Numbered from the stretch's first letter, positions 1-6,532 are shown. The stretch: 7,490 bases of DNA from Clostridiales bacterium (GCA_031289865.1 JAITOQ010000005.1:1-7490), one strand, 5' to 3'. Notes: generated by a model from the sequence alone, not told the origin. Translations and numbers: made by a program.

Positions 1-9
1 AAAAAACCA

Positions 10-39
10 TTGACAAACCCCGTTCTTTTATATTAAAAT
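10..39 (+). promoter_or_regulatory. Predicted sigma-70/SigA-type promoter of the hydratase gene
   Basis: A perfect TTGACA hexamer lies at 10-15. A TAAAAT hexamer at 34-39 (one mismatch to TATAAT) follows after an 18-bp spacer. Transcription would start near 46-48, giving a leader of about 30 nt with a GGAG ribosome binding site at 68-71, six bases before the ATG at 78. The surroundings are AT-rich, as expected for a promoter. This is the clearest promoter in the window. It is a sequence match only. Confidence 0.6.
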
Positions 40-77
40 AATAGACAGACTTTTTCAGACAAAATTCGGAGAAAAAT

Positions 78-2387
78 ATGATAACGTTACATTCAAACGC
101 CGTTCTGTTTAAGGACGGAAAAATTGAACAGAGTACGAACGGCGCGGACAAGAGCGCGTTTACGGGTACGATGGCGTACTCCGTACTCTCCGCTCACAAC
201 GACAAACCGATTTTGAGCGCGGATACCGCGCTTAGGCTCAAGTTTGACAGTCTTGCGTCGCACGATATCACATATGTAGGGATAGTGCAGACCGCAAAGG
301 CGAGCGGGCTTACGCGCTTTCCCGTCCCGTACGTCCTCACAAACTGCCACAATAGCCTTTGCTCGGTGGGGGGGACGATCAACGAGGACGATCATGTATT
401 CGGGCTTTCGGCAGCAAAAAAGTACGGCGGGATTTTCGTCCCCGCTCATCTTGCGGTTATTCATACATATATGCGTGAAAACATGGCGAAATGCGGCGCG
501 ATGATACTCGGTAGCGACAGCCATACGCGTTACGGCGCACTCGGTACGATAGCGGTCGGCGAGGGCGGGCCCGAACTTGTCAAGCAAATTCTCCGTAAGA
601 CCTACGACGTCAAATACCCGAACGTGATTGCGGTCGTCCTAAAGGGTACGCCTCAAAAAGGGGTCGGACCTCAAGACGTCGCTCTCGCTCTTATCCGTGC
701 GACATACGACAACAAATTTGTCAACAACAAGGTCATGGAATTCGTCGGCGGCGGCATAAAAAATCTCGACATAGAGTACCGAAACGGAATCGACGTGATG
801 ACCACGGAAACCACATGCCTATCGAGTATTTGGACGACGGACGAAAAGACAAGGGACTACTTTAAAACCCACGGACGGGAGGGGGATTTTAAACTCCTCG
901 CGCCGAAAGACGGAGCGTACTACGACGGAGCAATCGAGATCGAATTAGACAAAATCGAGCCGATGATAGCCCTTCCTTTCCACCCTAAAAACGCCTACCC
1001 GATACGCGAGCTAAAGGAAAATCTCGGAGATATTTTGGCGTATACGGAGGAGGATGGAAACAAGCTGTTGGGCGCAAAAGCCCCGAAGCTATCCCTTAGG
1101 GACAAGATAGAAGGAAAAAATCTAAGGGTACAGCAAGGGATAATCGCGGGGTGCGCGGGCGGTACCTACGACAATATCTATACCGCATCGAATATCCTAA
1201 AGGGAAAATCGATAGGAAACGGGGAGTTTACTCTTTCGGTCTATCCGTCGAGCCAACCCGTCTACCTCGATCTCCTCAAAAAAGGCGCGCTCACGGACTT
1301 GATCGGGGCGGGCGCGGTCATAAAAACCGCTTTTTGCGGACCGTGCTTCGGGGCGGGCGACGTACCGAATAACAACGCGCTCAGTATCCGTCATACGACG
1401 AGAAATTTTGAGAGCCGAGAGGGCAGCCGTCCGTCGGACGGACAGCTCTCGTCGGTCGCGCTTATGGACGCACGGAGCATTGCAGCGACGGCGGTAAACG
1501 GCGGTATTTTGACCTCCGCTACGGAAATCGAATACGACGGCAAAATCAAAAAATTTGAATTTGACGACGGGATATATAAGAGCCGCGTCTACAACGGCTA
1601 TGAAAAAGCCGAAGAAAATTCGCCCCTCGTATACGGCCCGAATATAGCCGATTGGCCCAAACAGTATCCGCTCCCGGAAACCCTCGTCCTAAAGGTCGCG
1701 TCGGTGATACTCGATCCAGTGACGACTACGGACGAATTGATACCGTCGGGAGAGACTTCCTCTTACCGCTCGAACCCTATGAAGCTGGCGAGCTTTACGC
1801 TCTCCCGCAAAGACCCCGCGTATGTCGGACGCGCAAAGGCGGTCGCGGTAGACGCGGAAGCTTTGAGGAACGGCGTTTTTGCGGAGGAGTATCAAAGAGC
1901 GTTTAAGGTCGCGGGCATACCGTACAGTACGGAAAAATATGCCGGTGACAAAGAGAGCGAAAAAGAGTTTAAAGCCGCCGACGTGCCGTACAGAGCCGAA
2001 AAAGCGGATAGTATAGGATTGGGGAGCGTGGTTTTTGCCAAAAAACCCGGTGACGGGAGCGCGAGAGAGCAAGCCGCCTCATGTCAAAGAGTTTTGGGCG
2101 GCGCGGCAAATATCGCAAACGCTTATGCGACAAAACGGTATAGGAGTAACCTTGTCAATTGGGGAATGCTTCCGCTTTTGTCCGACGGCGACGACTTTAA
2201 GACGGACGATATTCTCATTCTTTCGGGAATCCGTACGGCGGTAGAAAGCGGCGCGACGGAGTTTAAAGCGCAATCGGTGAGAGAGGGAAAGGGGCGCGAG
2301 ATTCTTTTGAGGATAGATCCGCTGACCGCGGACGAGAGAGAGATTGTACTTAAGGGGTGCTTGATAAACTATTATAAAAATAAGTAA
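78..2387 (+). CDS. Aconitase-superfamily hydratase (YbhJ-like), 769 aa
   Basis: This is a full-length cytoplasmic [4Fe-4S] hydro-lyase of the aconitase superfamily, closest in wording to the YbhJ-like proteins annotated only as 'hydratase'. The large Aconitase domain spans about residues 50-490 and the C-terminal swivel domain about 545-740. Visible landmarks are DSHT at 147-150, Glu221 in VMEFVG, Cys359 in AGCAGG, Cys420 and Cys423 in FCGPCFG (the three cluster ligands), Arg442 and Arg447 in RNFESREG, TTDE at 550-553, and GSARE at 660-664. In mitochondrial aconitase the last motif is GSSRE, so the presumed catalytic Ser (661) and substrate Arg (663) are kept while the second Ser is Ala. The fit to canonical citrate/isocitrate aconitase is poor around Cys359, so the substrate may differ. 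The start is set by GGAG at 68-71. The gene has its own promoter and is followed by a repeat-rich gap. Residues 607-642 carry a short duplication. Superfamily is secure; substrate is unknown. Confidence 0.9.
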   Translation: MITLHSNAVLFKDGKIEQSTNGADKSAFTGTMAYSVLSAHNDKPILSADTALRLKFDSLASHDITYVGIVQTAKASGLTRFPVPYVLTNCHNSLCSVGGTINEDDHVFGLSAAKKYGGIFVPAHLAVIHTYMRENMAKCGAMILGSDSHTRYGALGTIAVGEGGPELVKQILRKTYDVKYPNVIAVVLKGTPQKGVGPQDVALALIRATYDNKFVNNKVMEFVGGGIKNLDIEYRNGIDVMTTETTCLSSIWTTDEKTRDYFKTHGREGDFKLLAPKDGAYYDGAIEIELDKIEPMIALPFHPKNAYPIRELKENLGDILAYTEEDGNKLLGAKAPKLSLRDKIEGKNLRVQQGIIAGCAGGTYDNIYTASNILKGKSIGNGEFTLSVYPSSQPVYLDLLKKGALTDLIGAGAVIKTAFCGPCFGAGDVPNNNALSIRHTTRNFESREGSRPSDGQLSSVALMDARSIAATAVNGGILTSATEIEYDGKIKKFEFDDGIYKSRVYNGYEKAEENSPLVYGPNIADWPKQYPLPETLVLKVASVILDPVTTTDELIPSGETSSYRSNPMKLASFTLSRKDPAYVGRAKAVAVDAEALRNGVFAEEYQRAFKVAGIPYSTEKYAGDKESEKEFKAADVPYRAEKADSIGLGSVVFAKKPGDGSAREQAASCQRVLGGAANIANAYATKRYRSNLVNWGMLPLLSDGDDFKTDDILILSGIRTAVESGATEFKAQSVREGKGREILLRIDPLTADEREIVLKGCLINYYKNK
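1896..2003 (+). repeat. In-frame imperfect tandem duplication inside the hydratase, 66-nt period
   Basis: Bases 1896-1937 (residues 607-620, including FKVAGIPYSTEK) resemble bases 1962-2003 (residues 629-642, including FKAADVPYRAEK). By hand the two 42-nt blocks agree at 31 positions, and F, K, A, P, Y, E and K are kept in register. The offset is exactly 22 codons, so frame is preserved. The intervening residues are lysine- and glutamate-rich. The duplicated piece lies just before the GSARE loop of the swivel domain, so it probably forms a surface insertion. Confidence 0.6.
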
Positions 2388-2412
2388 CAAGTAATAGGTG
2401 ACAAGCGAGGAG

Positions 2413-2684
2413 TTTTTAAGTAATAAGTAATAGGTAATAGGTAATAAGTGAGGATAATTAGAGGTGTAAGTTCGGAGAAATCGTTTGAGATTCTTCGCTA
2501 TGCTCAGAATGACACTTACTTATTACTCGGAGCGCAGCGGACACCTTACTTATTACCTAATGACACCTATTTATTACTCGGAGCGCAGCGGCACCTTACT
2601 TATTACCTAATGACACCTACTTATTACTCGGAGCGCAGCGACACCTTACTTATTACCTATTACCTATTACTTATTACCTAAAAA
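2413..2684. repeat. Long inverted repeat: arms 2413-2451 and 2646-2684
   Basis: The arms are 39 nt each. A 30-base core (2420-2449 against 2648-2677) is perfectly complementary. Outside it there is one mismatch (A2419/C2678), one G-U wobble (G2450/U2647), and TTTTT at 2413-2417 facing AAAAA at 2680-2684. The arms are separated by 194 nt. In the + strand transcript they could form a long AU-rich stem whose 3' foot ends two bases before the GGGG ribosome binding site of the downstream ligase. There is no U-tract after it, so it is not a standard intrinsic terminator. Confidence 0.8.
2510..2660. repeat. Three tandem ~50-bp units
   Basis: The units run 2510-2560 (51 bp), 2561-2610 (50 bp) and 2611-2660 (50 bp). 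Each reads TGACAC, then TTATTACTCGGAGCGCAGCG, then a CACC..TTACTTATTACCTA stretch. Copies differ by a few substitutions and one base of length. No copy-to-copy spacer variation exists, so this is not CRISPR. The GAGCGCAGCG core resembles the reverse complement of the TTCGCTATGCTCAGAATGAC segment just upstream, which suggests that the units grew from that dispersed repeat. Confidence 0.8.
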
Positions 2685-2694
2685 AAGGGGATTT

Positions 2695-3987
2695 ATGATT
2701 TACAACAAATTAGCCGAAACCATGACAAGACGCGAGATGGGTGAATTACAGCTTGAACGCTTAAAAAAAATCGTTCGTTACGCGTACAACAAGGTGGAGT
2801 TTTATCGGAAAAAGTTTGACGAGATAGGGCTGAAGCCGTCTGATATCAAGACGCTGAAGGATATTCAAAGGATACCCTTTACCGTCAAGAGCGACCTCCG
2901 CGACAACTATCCGTACGGGCTTAGCGCGGTATCGATGGACAAGGTCGTGAGGATTCATGCGTCGAGCGGGACGAGCGGAAAACCGACCGTCGTCGTGTAT
3001 ACAAAAAACGACCTCGATATGTGGTCGGAATGTATAGCGCGGCTTGTAGTCGCGGCGGGGTGTTCCGAAAAAGACGTCGTACAGATTTGTTTCGGGTACG
3101 GGTTGTTTACGGGCGGGTTCGGCTTGCATTACGGTTTGGAGCGGTTGGGCGCGGCTGTCATACCCGCGTCGAGCGGAAATTCCGAACGGCAGCTTATGCT
3201 CATGAAAGACTTCGGAGCGACCGCACTCGTCAGTACGCCGTCGTACGCCTTGTATCTCGGCGAGCTTGCGGAAAAATTGGGGTACGCTAAGAGCGATTTT
3301 AAGCTAAAGACGGGGTTGTTCGGGTCGGAGGCGAGTACTCCCGAAATCATGAAACAGATCGAGGATAAGCTTGGACTAAAGGCGACGAACAATTACGGAT
3401 TGTCGGAGATTATCGGACCGGGGGTTTCGGGCGATTGTCTGTTTGATACGGGAATGCATATCAACGAGGATCATTTTTATCCCGAAATCATAGACGAAAA
3501 CACGGGCGAAATCCTCACGGACGGGTTCGGCGAGCTTGTACTCACGACCCTCACAAAGGAGGGTATGCCGATACTTAGGTATAGGACAAAGGACATTACG
3601 AGGCTGTTTTACGAACCGTGCGCTTGCGGACGGACGACGGTCAGAATGGATAGGATAAAGGGACGCTCCGACGATATGCTCAAAATACGCGGAGTAAATA
3701 TCTTTCCGTCGCAAATCGAGAGTGTCCTCATGGGAATGCCCGAAATCGGCGGTCAGTACGAAATAATCGTCAAACGCGAGAACTTTATGGATATATTGGA
3801 GGTTCTCGTCGAGCTGAAGGACGCGTCGCTATTAGAAAACTATAAGGACTTAGACGCCCTCCGCGCAAAAATCCGACACAATCTAAAGACGGTGCTGCAG
3901 ATAGATACCGTCGTAAAATTGGTCGAACCGCTCAGTCTGAAAAGGTATGAGGGAAAGGCGAAAAGGGTAACGGATCTTAGAAGTTGA
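2695..3987 (+). CDS. paaK: Phenylacetate-CoA ligase family (AMP-forming aryl-CoA ligase), 430 aa
   Basis: A member of the PaaK branch of adenylate-forming enzymes, expected to convert an aryl acid such as phenylacetate or indoleacetate, with ATP and CoA, to aryl-CoA, AMP and pyrophosphate in the cytoplasm. Length is typical. The N-terminus (ELQLERLKKIV..FYRKKFDEIG) is the family opening. The phosphate-binding loop SSGTSGKP is at 90-97, the adenine/carboxylate motif NNYGLSE at 232-238, YRTKD at 296-300 around the ribose-binding Asp, and the hinge GRSDDMLKIRG at 323-333 precedes the PaaK-type C-terminal domain with a KRYEGKAKRV tail. Cys248, Cys309 and Cys311 (CACGR) might form a small metal site, which is speculative. 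GGGG at 2687-2690 sits four bases before the ATG. It precedes iorA-iorB on the same strand, a pairing consistent with shared arylacetyl-CoA. Acyl specificity cannot be read from sequence; the symbol denotes the family. Confidence 0.92.
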   Translation: MIYNKLAETMTRREMGELQLERLKKIVRYAYNKVEFYRKKFDEIGLKPSDIKTLKDIQRIPFTVKSDLRDNYPYGLSAVSMDKVVRIHASSGTSGKPTVVVYTKNDLDMWSECIARLVVAAGCSEKDVVQICFGYGLFTGGFGLHYGLERLGAAVIPASSGNSERQLMLMKDFGATALVSTPSYALYLGELAEKLGYAKSDFKLKTGLFGSEASTPEIMKQIEDKLGLKATNNYGLSEIIGPGVSGDCLFDTGMHINEDHFYPEIIDENTGEILTDGFGELVLTTLTKEGMPILRYRTKDITRLFYEPCACGRTTVRMDRIKGRSDDMLKIRGVNIFPSQIESVLMGMPEIGGQYEIIVKRENFMDILEVLVELKDASLLENYKDLDALRAKIRHNLKTVLQIDTVVKLVEPLSLKRYEGKAKRVTDLRS

Positions 3988-4008
3988 AAGTTGAGAGTTG
4001 AAAGTTGA
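3981..4008 (+). repeat. Four tandem AAGTTGA heptamers starting at the ligase stop codon
   Basis: Copies lie at 3981-3987, 3988-3994, 3995-4001 (GAGTTGA) and 4002-4008. The first copy encodes the last codon and the TGA stop of the ligase. The unit sequence differs from the TARGTAA heptamer after the hydratase, but the length and the placement on a stop codon are the same. Confidence 0.85.
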
Positions 4009-4034
4009 GGATTTTAAAAAGTGGTGTGTTCTCT

Positions 4035-4127
4035 TGTAGGGGACGATGCCCTCATCGTCCCGTATCCGATTTATTTAACGTAACGGAACCTACTTTTTGC
4101 GGGACGATGAGGGCATCGTCCCCTACA
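4035..4127. repeat. Perfect 28-bp inverted repeat with nested hairpins
   Basis: Arms 4035-4062 and 4100-4127 are perfect reverse complements separated by 37 bp. The element begins TGTAGGGGACG and ends CGTCCCCTACA. Each arm is also a hairpin by itself: GGGACGATG (4040-4048) pairs with CATCGTCCC (4053-4061) across a 4-base loop, and likewise 4101-4109 with 4114-4122. No T-tract follows either hairpin, so neither is a typical intrinsic terminator. The shape suits a small palindromic non-autonomous repeat, but no target-site duplication is visible. Confidence 0.85.
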
Positions 4128-4180
4128 GATGACACCGACTAAACGATGGGGGCACCGTCCATACAGATGACACCGACTAA
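4104..4180. repeat. Two imperfect direct copies, 39 and 38 bp, upstream of iorA
   Basis: Unit 4104-4142 and unit 4143-4180 both run ACGATG..GGGCA..CGTCC..TACAGATGACACCGACTAA; the last 19 bases are identical (4124-4142 and 4162-4180). The first unit takes in most of the right arm of the 28-bp inverted repeat, so the second is a decayed partial copy of that arm plus its flank. The second copy keeps a weakened hairpin (4143-4148 with 4153-4158, one mismatch). It also contains an in-frame ATG at 4146 that falsely extends iorA. Confidence 0.75.
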
Positions 4181-4192
4181 TAAAAAGAAAAA

Positions 4193-4196
4193 GAGG
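4193..4196 (+). promoter_or_regulatory. Ribosome binding site that fixes the iorA start at 4203
   Basis: GAGG within AAGAGGATAG lies six bases before the ATG at 4203. The in-frame ATGs at 4146 and 4167 have no purine-rich site at a suitable distance and lie inside the duplicated repeat. The protein begins to look like IorA only at MKELLLGNAAIARG, directly from 4203. Confidence 0.85.
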
Positions 4197-4202
4197 ATAG
4201 AA

Positions 4203-5939
4203 ATGAAAGAATTGTTATTGGGAAACGCCGCTATTGCGCGGGGCGCGTATGAGGCGGGAGTGAGGGTTGCGACCGCATATCCGGGGACTCCGAGTACGGA
4301 GATTACGGAGATTATTTCGGGTTACGGAGAGATCTATTCCGAATGGTCGCCGAACGAAAAGGTCGCGTTTGAGGCGGCTTTGGGAGCGTCGGTCGCGGGA
4401 GTCCGCGCTATGGTGTGCATGAAACACGTCGGACTGAACGTCGCGGCGGATCCGCTGTTTACCGCGTCATATACGGGGGTAGGCGGCGGGCTTTTGGTCG
4501 TCGTCGCGGACGACCCCGGTATGTTTTCCTCGCAAAACGAGCAAGACACCCGTTATATAGCGCGTGCGGCGCACCTCCCCGTCCTCGAACCGTCGAACAG
4601 CGCGGAGGCAAAGGAGTATGTGAGGCTTGCGTTTGAGATATCGGAGAGCTACGATACGCCCGTGATACTTAGGACGACGACCCGTTTGGCTCACGGACAG
4701 AGCGTCACGGAGATAGGCGAAAGGGTAGAGAGGGCGGTTATTCCGTACGTCAAAAATCCCGCAAAGTACGTCATGATGCCCGCAAACGCGAAAAATCGGC
4801 ATATCGTCGTCGAAAAGCGCATGAACGATTTGCAAAAGGCTTGCGACGGGGGCGGGGTACAAAAAGAGATTGACTATTCTAAGCTAAACAGTATTACATA
4901 CAACGACCGAAAGACGGGTATTCTATGCTCAGGAATAGTCTATCAATACGTCAAAGAGGCTTTGCCGAACGCGTCCGTTTTTAAGCTCGGTATGGCGTAT
5001 CCTCTGCCGATCGAACGCATTCGCGAATTTGCAAAAAACGTGGAGAATCTGATCGTCATAGAGGAGCTTGAACCGTTTTTTGAAGAACAGCTGAAAATCA
5101 ACGGTATAGAGTGCAGAGGAAAAGAGCTTTTTTCAAGGCAAGGCGAACTCTCCGTCAATATAATAAAGGAGGCTTTGCTCGGTGTCAAAGCCGTTGCGCC
5201 CGATAACGCGCTTCCCGGCAGACCGCCCGTACTCTGCGCGGGGTGTCCTCACAGAGGGGTTTTTTATGTGTTGAGTAAGCTCAAAATGACGGTTTGCGGC
5301 GACATAGGTTGTTATACGTTGGGCGCGCTTGCGCCGCTCTCCGCGGTGGATACGGTGGTATGTATGGGCGCGGGAATAGGTATGGCGCACGGCTTTTCAA
5401 AAGCACTGCCCGATAAAAAAAATACCGTGGCGGTCATAGGCGACTCGACCTTTATTCACAGCGGGATAACGGGCTTGATCGATTGCGTCTACAACAAGGG
5501 AAACACGACCGTACTCATCTTAGACAACAGCACGACGGGCATGACGGGACACCAAAATCACCCCGCGACGGGCAAAACTATAAAGGAAGAGGAAACCGTA
5601 AAGCTCGATCTCGAAACCCTTTGTAAGGCGTGCGGCGTAACGAGCGTCGTCACGGTCGCCGCCGACGACCTCGCGGGTATCGAAAAGGCGGTAAAAGAGG
5701 AAACCGCGAGAGCGGGAGTTTCGGTCATCATTGCGCGCAAGCCTTGCGAACTGATCCTCAAAACGAGCCGCAAGCCGTACCGTATCACCGAGGCTTGTAA
5801 AAAATGTAAAGCGTGCTTAAAAATAGGCTGTCCCGCGATACAATCTATAGATAACCGTATCGAGATAAAAGCCGAAATGTGCGTCGGCTGCGGACTGTGC
5901 GAGAAATTGTGCGCGTTCGGCGCAATCAAGGGGGAATGA
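4203..5939 (+). CDS. iorA: Indolepyruvate ferredoxin oxidoreductase, alpha subunit, 578 aa
   Basis: The large, TPP-binding subunit of IOR, which with IorB converts arylpyruvate, CoA and oxidised ferredoxin to arylacetyl-CoA, CO2 and reduced ferredoxin. It acts in the cytoplasm and is oxygen-sensitive. The N-terminal pyrimidine-binding domain opens with GNAAIARGAYEAG and carries YPGTPSTE at 26-33. A middle transketolase-C-like domain follows. The TPP pyrophosphate domain includes CAGCPHR at 345-351, GDIGCYTLG at 366-374, and GDS at 413-415 with Asn442 as the metal-binding pair. The C-terminus is a two-cluster ferredoxin domain: Cys532, 535, 538 and 543 (CX2CX2CX4CP), then Cys560, 563, 566 and 570 (CX2CX2CX3C followed by Ala, not the usual Pro). 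The start at 4203 is chosen over 4146 on ribosome binding site and homology grounds. The stop is three bases before iorB, so the two are surely cotranscribed. No clear promoter is seen; the upstream gap is filled with repeats. Confidence 0.95.
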   Translation: MKELLLGNAAIARGAYEAGVRVATAYPGTPSTEITEIISGYGEIYSEWSPNEKVAFEAALGASVAGVRAMVCMKHVGLNVAADPLFTASYTGVGGGLLVVVADDPGMFSSQNEQDTRYIARAAHLPVLEPSNSAEAKEYVRLAFEISESYDTPVILRTTTRLAHGQSVTEIGERVERAVIPYVKNPAKYVMMPANAKNRHIVVEKRMNDLQKACDGGGVQKEIDYSKLNSITYNDRKTGILCSGIVYQYVKEALPNASVFKLGMAYPLPIERIREFAKNVENLIVIEELEPFFEEQLKINGIECRGKELFSRQGELSVNIIKEALLGVKAVAPDNALPGRPPVLCAGCPHRGVFYVLSKLKMTVCGDIGCYTLGALAPLSAVDTVVCMGAGIGMAHGFSKALPDKKNTVAVIGDSTFIHSGITGLIDCVYNKGNTTVLILDNSTTGMTGHQNHPATGKTIKEEETVKLDLETLCKACGVTSVVTVAADDLAGIEKAVKEETARAGVSVIIARKPCELILKTSRKPYRITEACKKCKACLKIGCPAIQSIDNRIEIKAEMCVGCGLCEKLCAFGAIKGE

Positions 5940-5942
5940 TTT

Positions 5943-6503
5943 ATGAATATTTTGATAGTAGGCGTAGGCGGTCAAGGGACTTTGCTTGCAAGCCGAATAT
6001 TGGGAAACCTTGCCCCGATTTTGGGGCTTGAGGTCAAGTTAAACGAGGTACACGGCATGGCGCAGCGCGGCGGCAGCGTCGTAACCCATGTCAAAATGGC
6101 TGACAAGGTATACTCGCCCGTCATAGCGGAGGGCGACGCGGACGCGGTACTTGCCTTTGAGGTTTTGGAGGGCTACCGCTACCGTCATTTCTTAAAAAAG
6201 GGCGGTATTATGGTCGTAAACACGCAAGAGATTTTACCTATGCCCGTGATCACGGGCGCGGCGGAATACCCGAAAGATTTGGCGAAACACCTTAGAGAGG
6301 AATGCGGAGCGATTACGGTAGACGCGCTCGCCGCGGCAAACGAAATCGGAAACGCAAGGACGGTAAACACCGTGATTTTGGGCTGTTTTGCGCGTATCGC
6401 GGGAATAGCTTGCGCCGATCTCGAAAAGGCTCTCGAACAGTCGGTGAAGCCGAAATTGTTAGAGGTGAATAAGACCGCGCTAAAGAAAGGCTATTCGCTG
6501 TAG
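5943..6503 (+). CDS. iorB: Indolepyruvate ferredoxin oxidoreductase, beta subunit, 186 aa
   Basis: The small subunit of IOR, homologous to the gamma domain of pyruvate:ferredoxin oxidoreductase (POR family). The nucleotide-type glycine loop GVGGQG is at 7-12, followed by the family signature HGMAQRGGSV at 37-46, and the product is of ordinary family length. GGGGG at 5931-5935, inside the last codons of iorA, is the ribosome binding site, seven bases before the ATG; this is tight coupling expected for a stoichiometric partner. IorB has no cluster-binding cysteines of its own, as usual. The gene ends in TAG and is followed by a 52-bp gap before the flavoprotein gene, with no terminator between. 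Confidence 0.94.
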   Translation: MNILIVGVGGQGTLLASRILGNLAPILGLEVKLNEVHGMAQRGGSVVTHVKMADKVYSPVIAEGDADAVLAFEVLEGYRYRHFLKKGGIMVVNTQEILPMPVITGAAEYPKDLAKHLREECGAITVDALAAANEIGNARTVNTVILGCFARIAGIACADLEKALEQSVKPKLLEVNKTALKKGYSL

Positions 6504-6532
6504 AGATTTATTCGATAAAAAAGCTATTCGCT
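6490..6532. repeat. Short direct repeat GCTATTCGCT at the iorB 3' end
   Basis: GCTATTCGCT occurs at 6490-6499, covering the last codons of iorB, and again at 6523-6532 in the following gap, 33 bp apart, with A/G-rich sequence before both. The second copy may be a local duplication of the iorB tail. It is short, so chance cannot be excluded. Confidence 0.4.

Larger units (their letters stand above)
2381..2684. repeat. Composite intergenic repeat region between hydratase and ligase genes
   Basis: The roughly 300-bp gap holds no convincing gene and is built almost entirely of repeats. A heptamer of type TARGTAA (R = A or G) begins at the hydratase stop codon: four in-register degenerate copies at 2381-2408, then five near-perfect copies at 2417-2451. 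Five copies of its reverse complement occupy 2646-2680. Three ~50-bp units that also contain the heptamer lie between, after a segment at 2484-2515 resembling a dispersed non-coding repeat common in bacterial genomes. The whole can be read as a small palindromic, MITE-like element, but I see no flanking target-site duplication and no transposase. Confidence 0.75.

Noticed and set aside
93..587. 164-codon - strand open frame opposite the hydratase
   Set aside because: It lies wholly opposite a well-conserved gene; the composition is Arg/Cys-rich and typical of an antisense shadow.
2510..2660. CRISPR array
   Set aside because: There are only three units, they are contiguous, and there are no unique spacers; the units are simple tandem copies.
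2448..2681. 77-codon + strand open frame in the repeat region
   Set aside because: It is made of the tandem repeats (YLLLGAQR and TYY repeats, ILRYAQND), has no ribosome binding site of note and no family resemblance.
2381..2684. Insertion sequence
   Set aside because: No transposase fragment and no target-site duplication are visible; only a MITE-like shape can be stated.
4035..4127. Intrinsic terminator after the ligase gene
   Set aside because: The hairpins are strong but are followed by GTATCCG and CAGATGAC rather than a T-tract on either strand reading.
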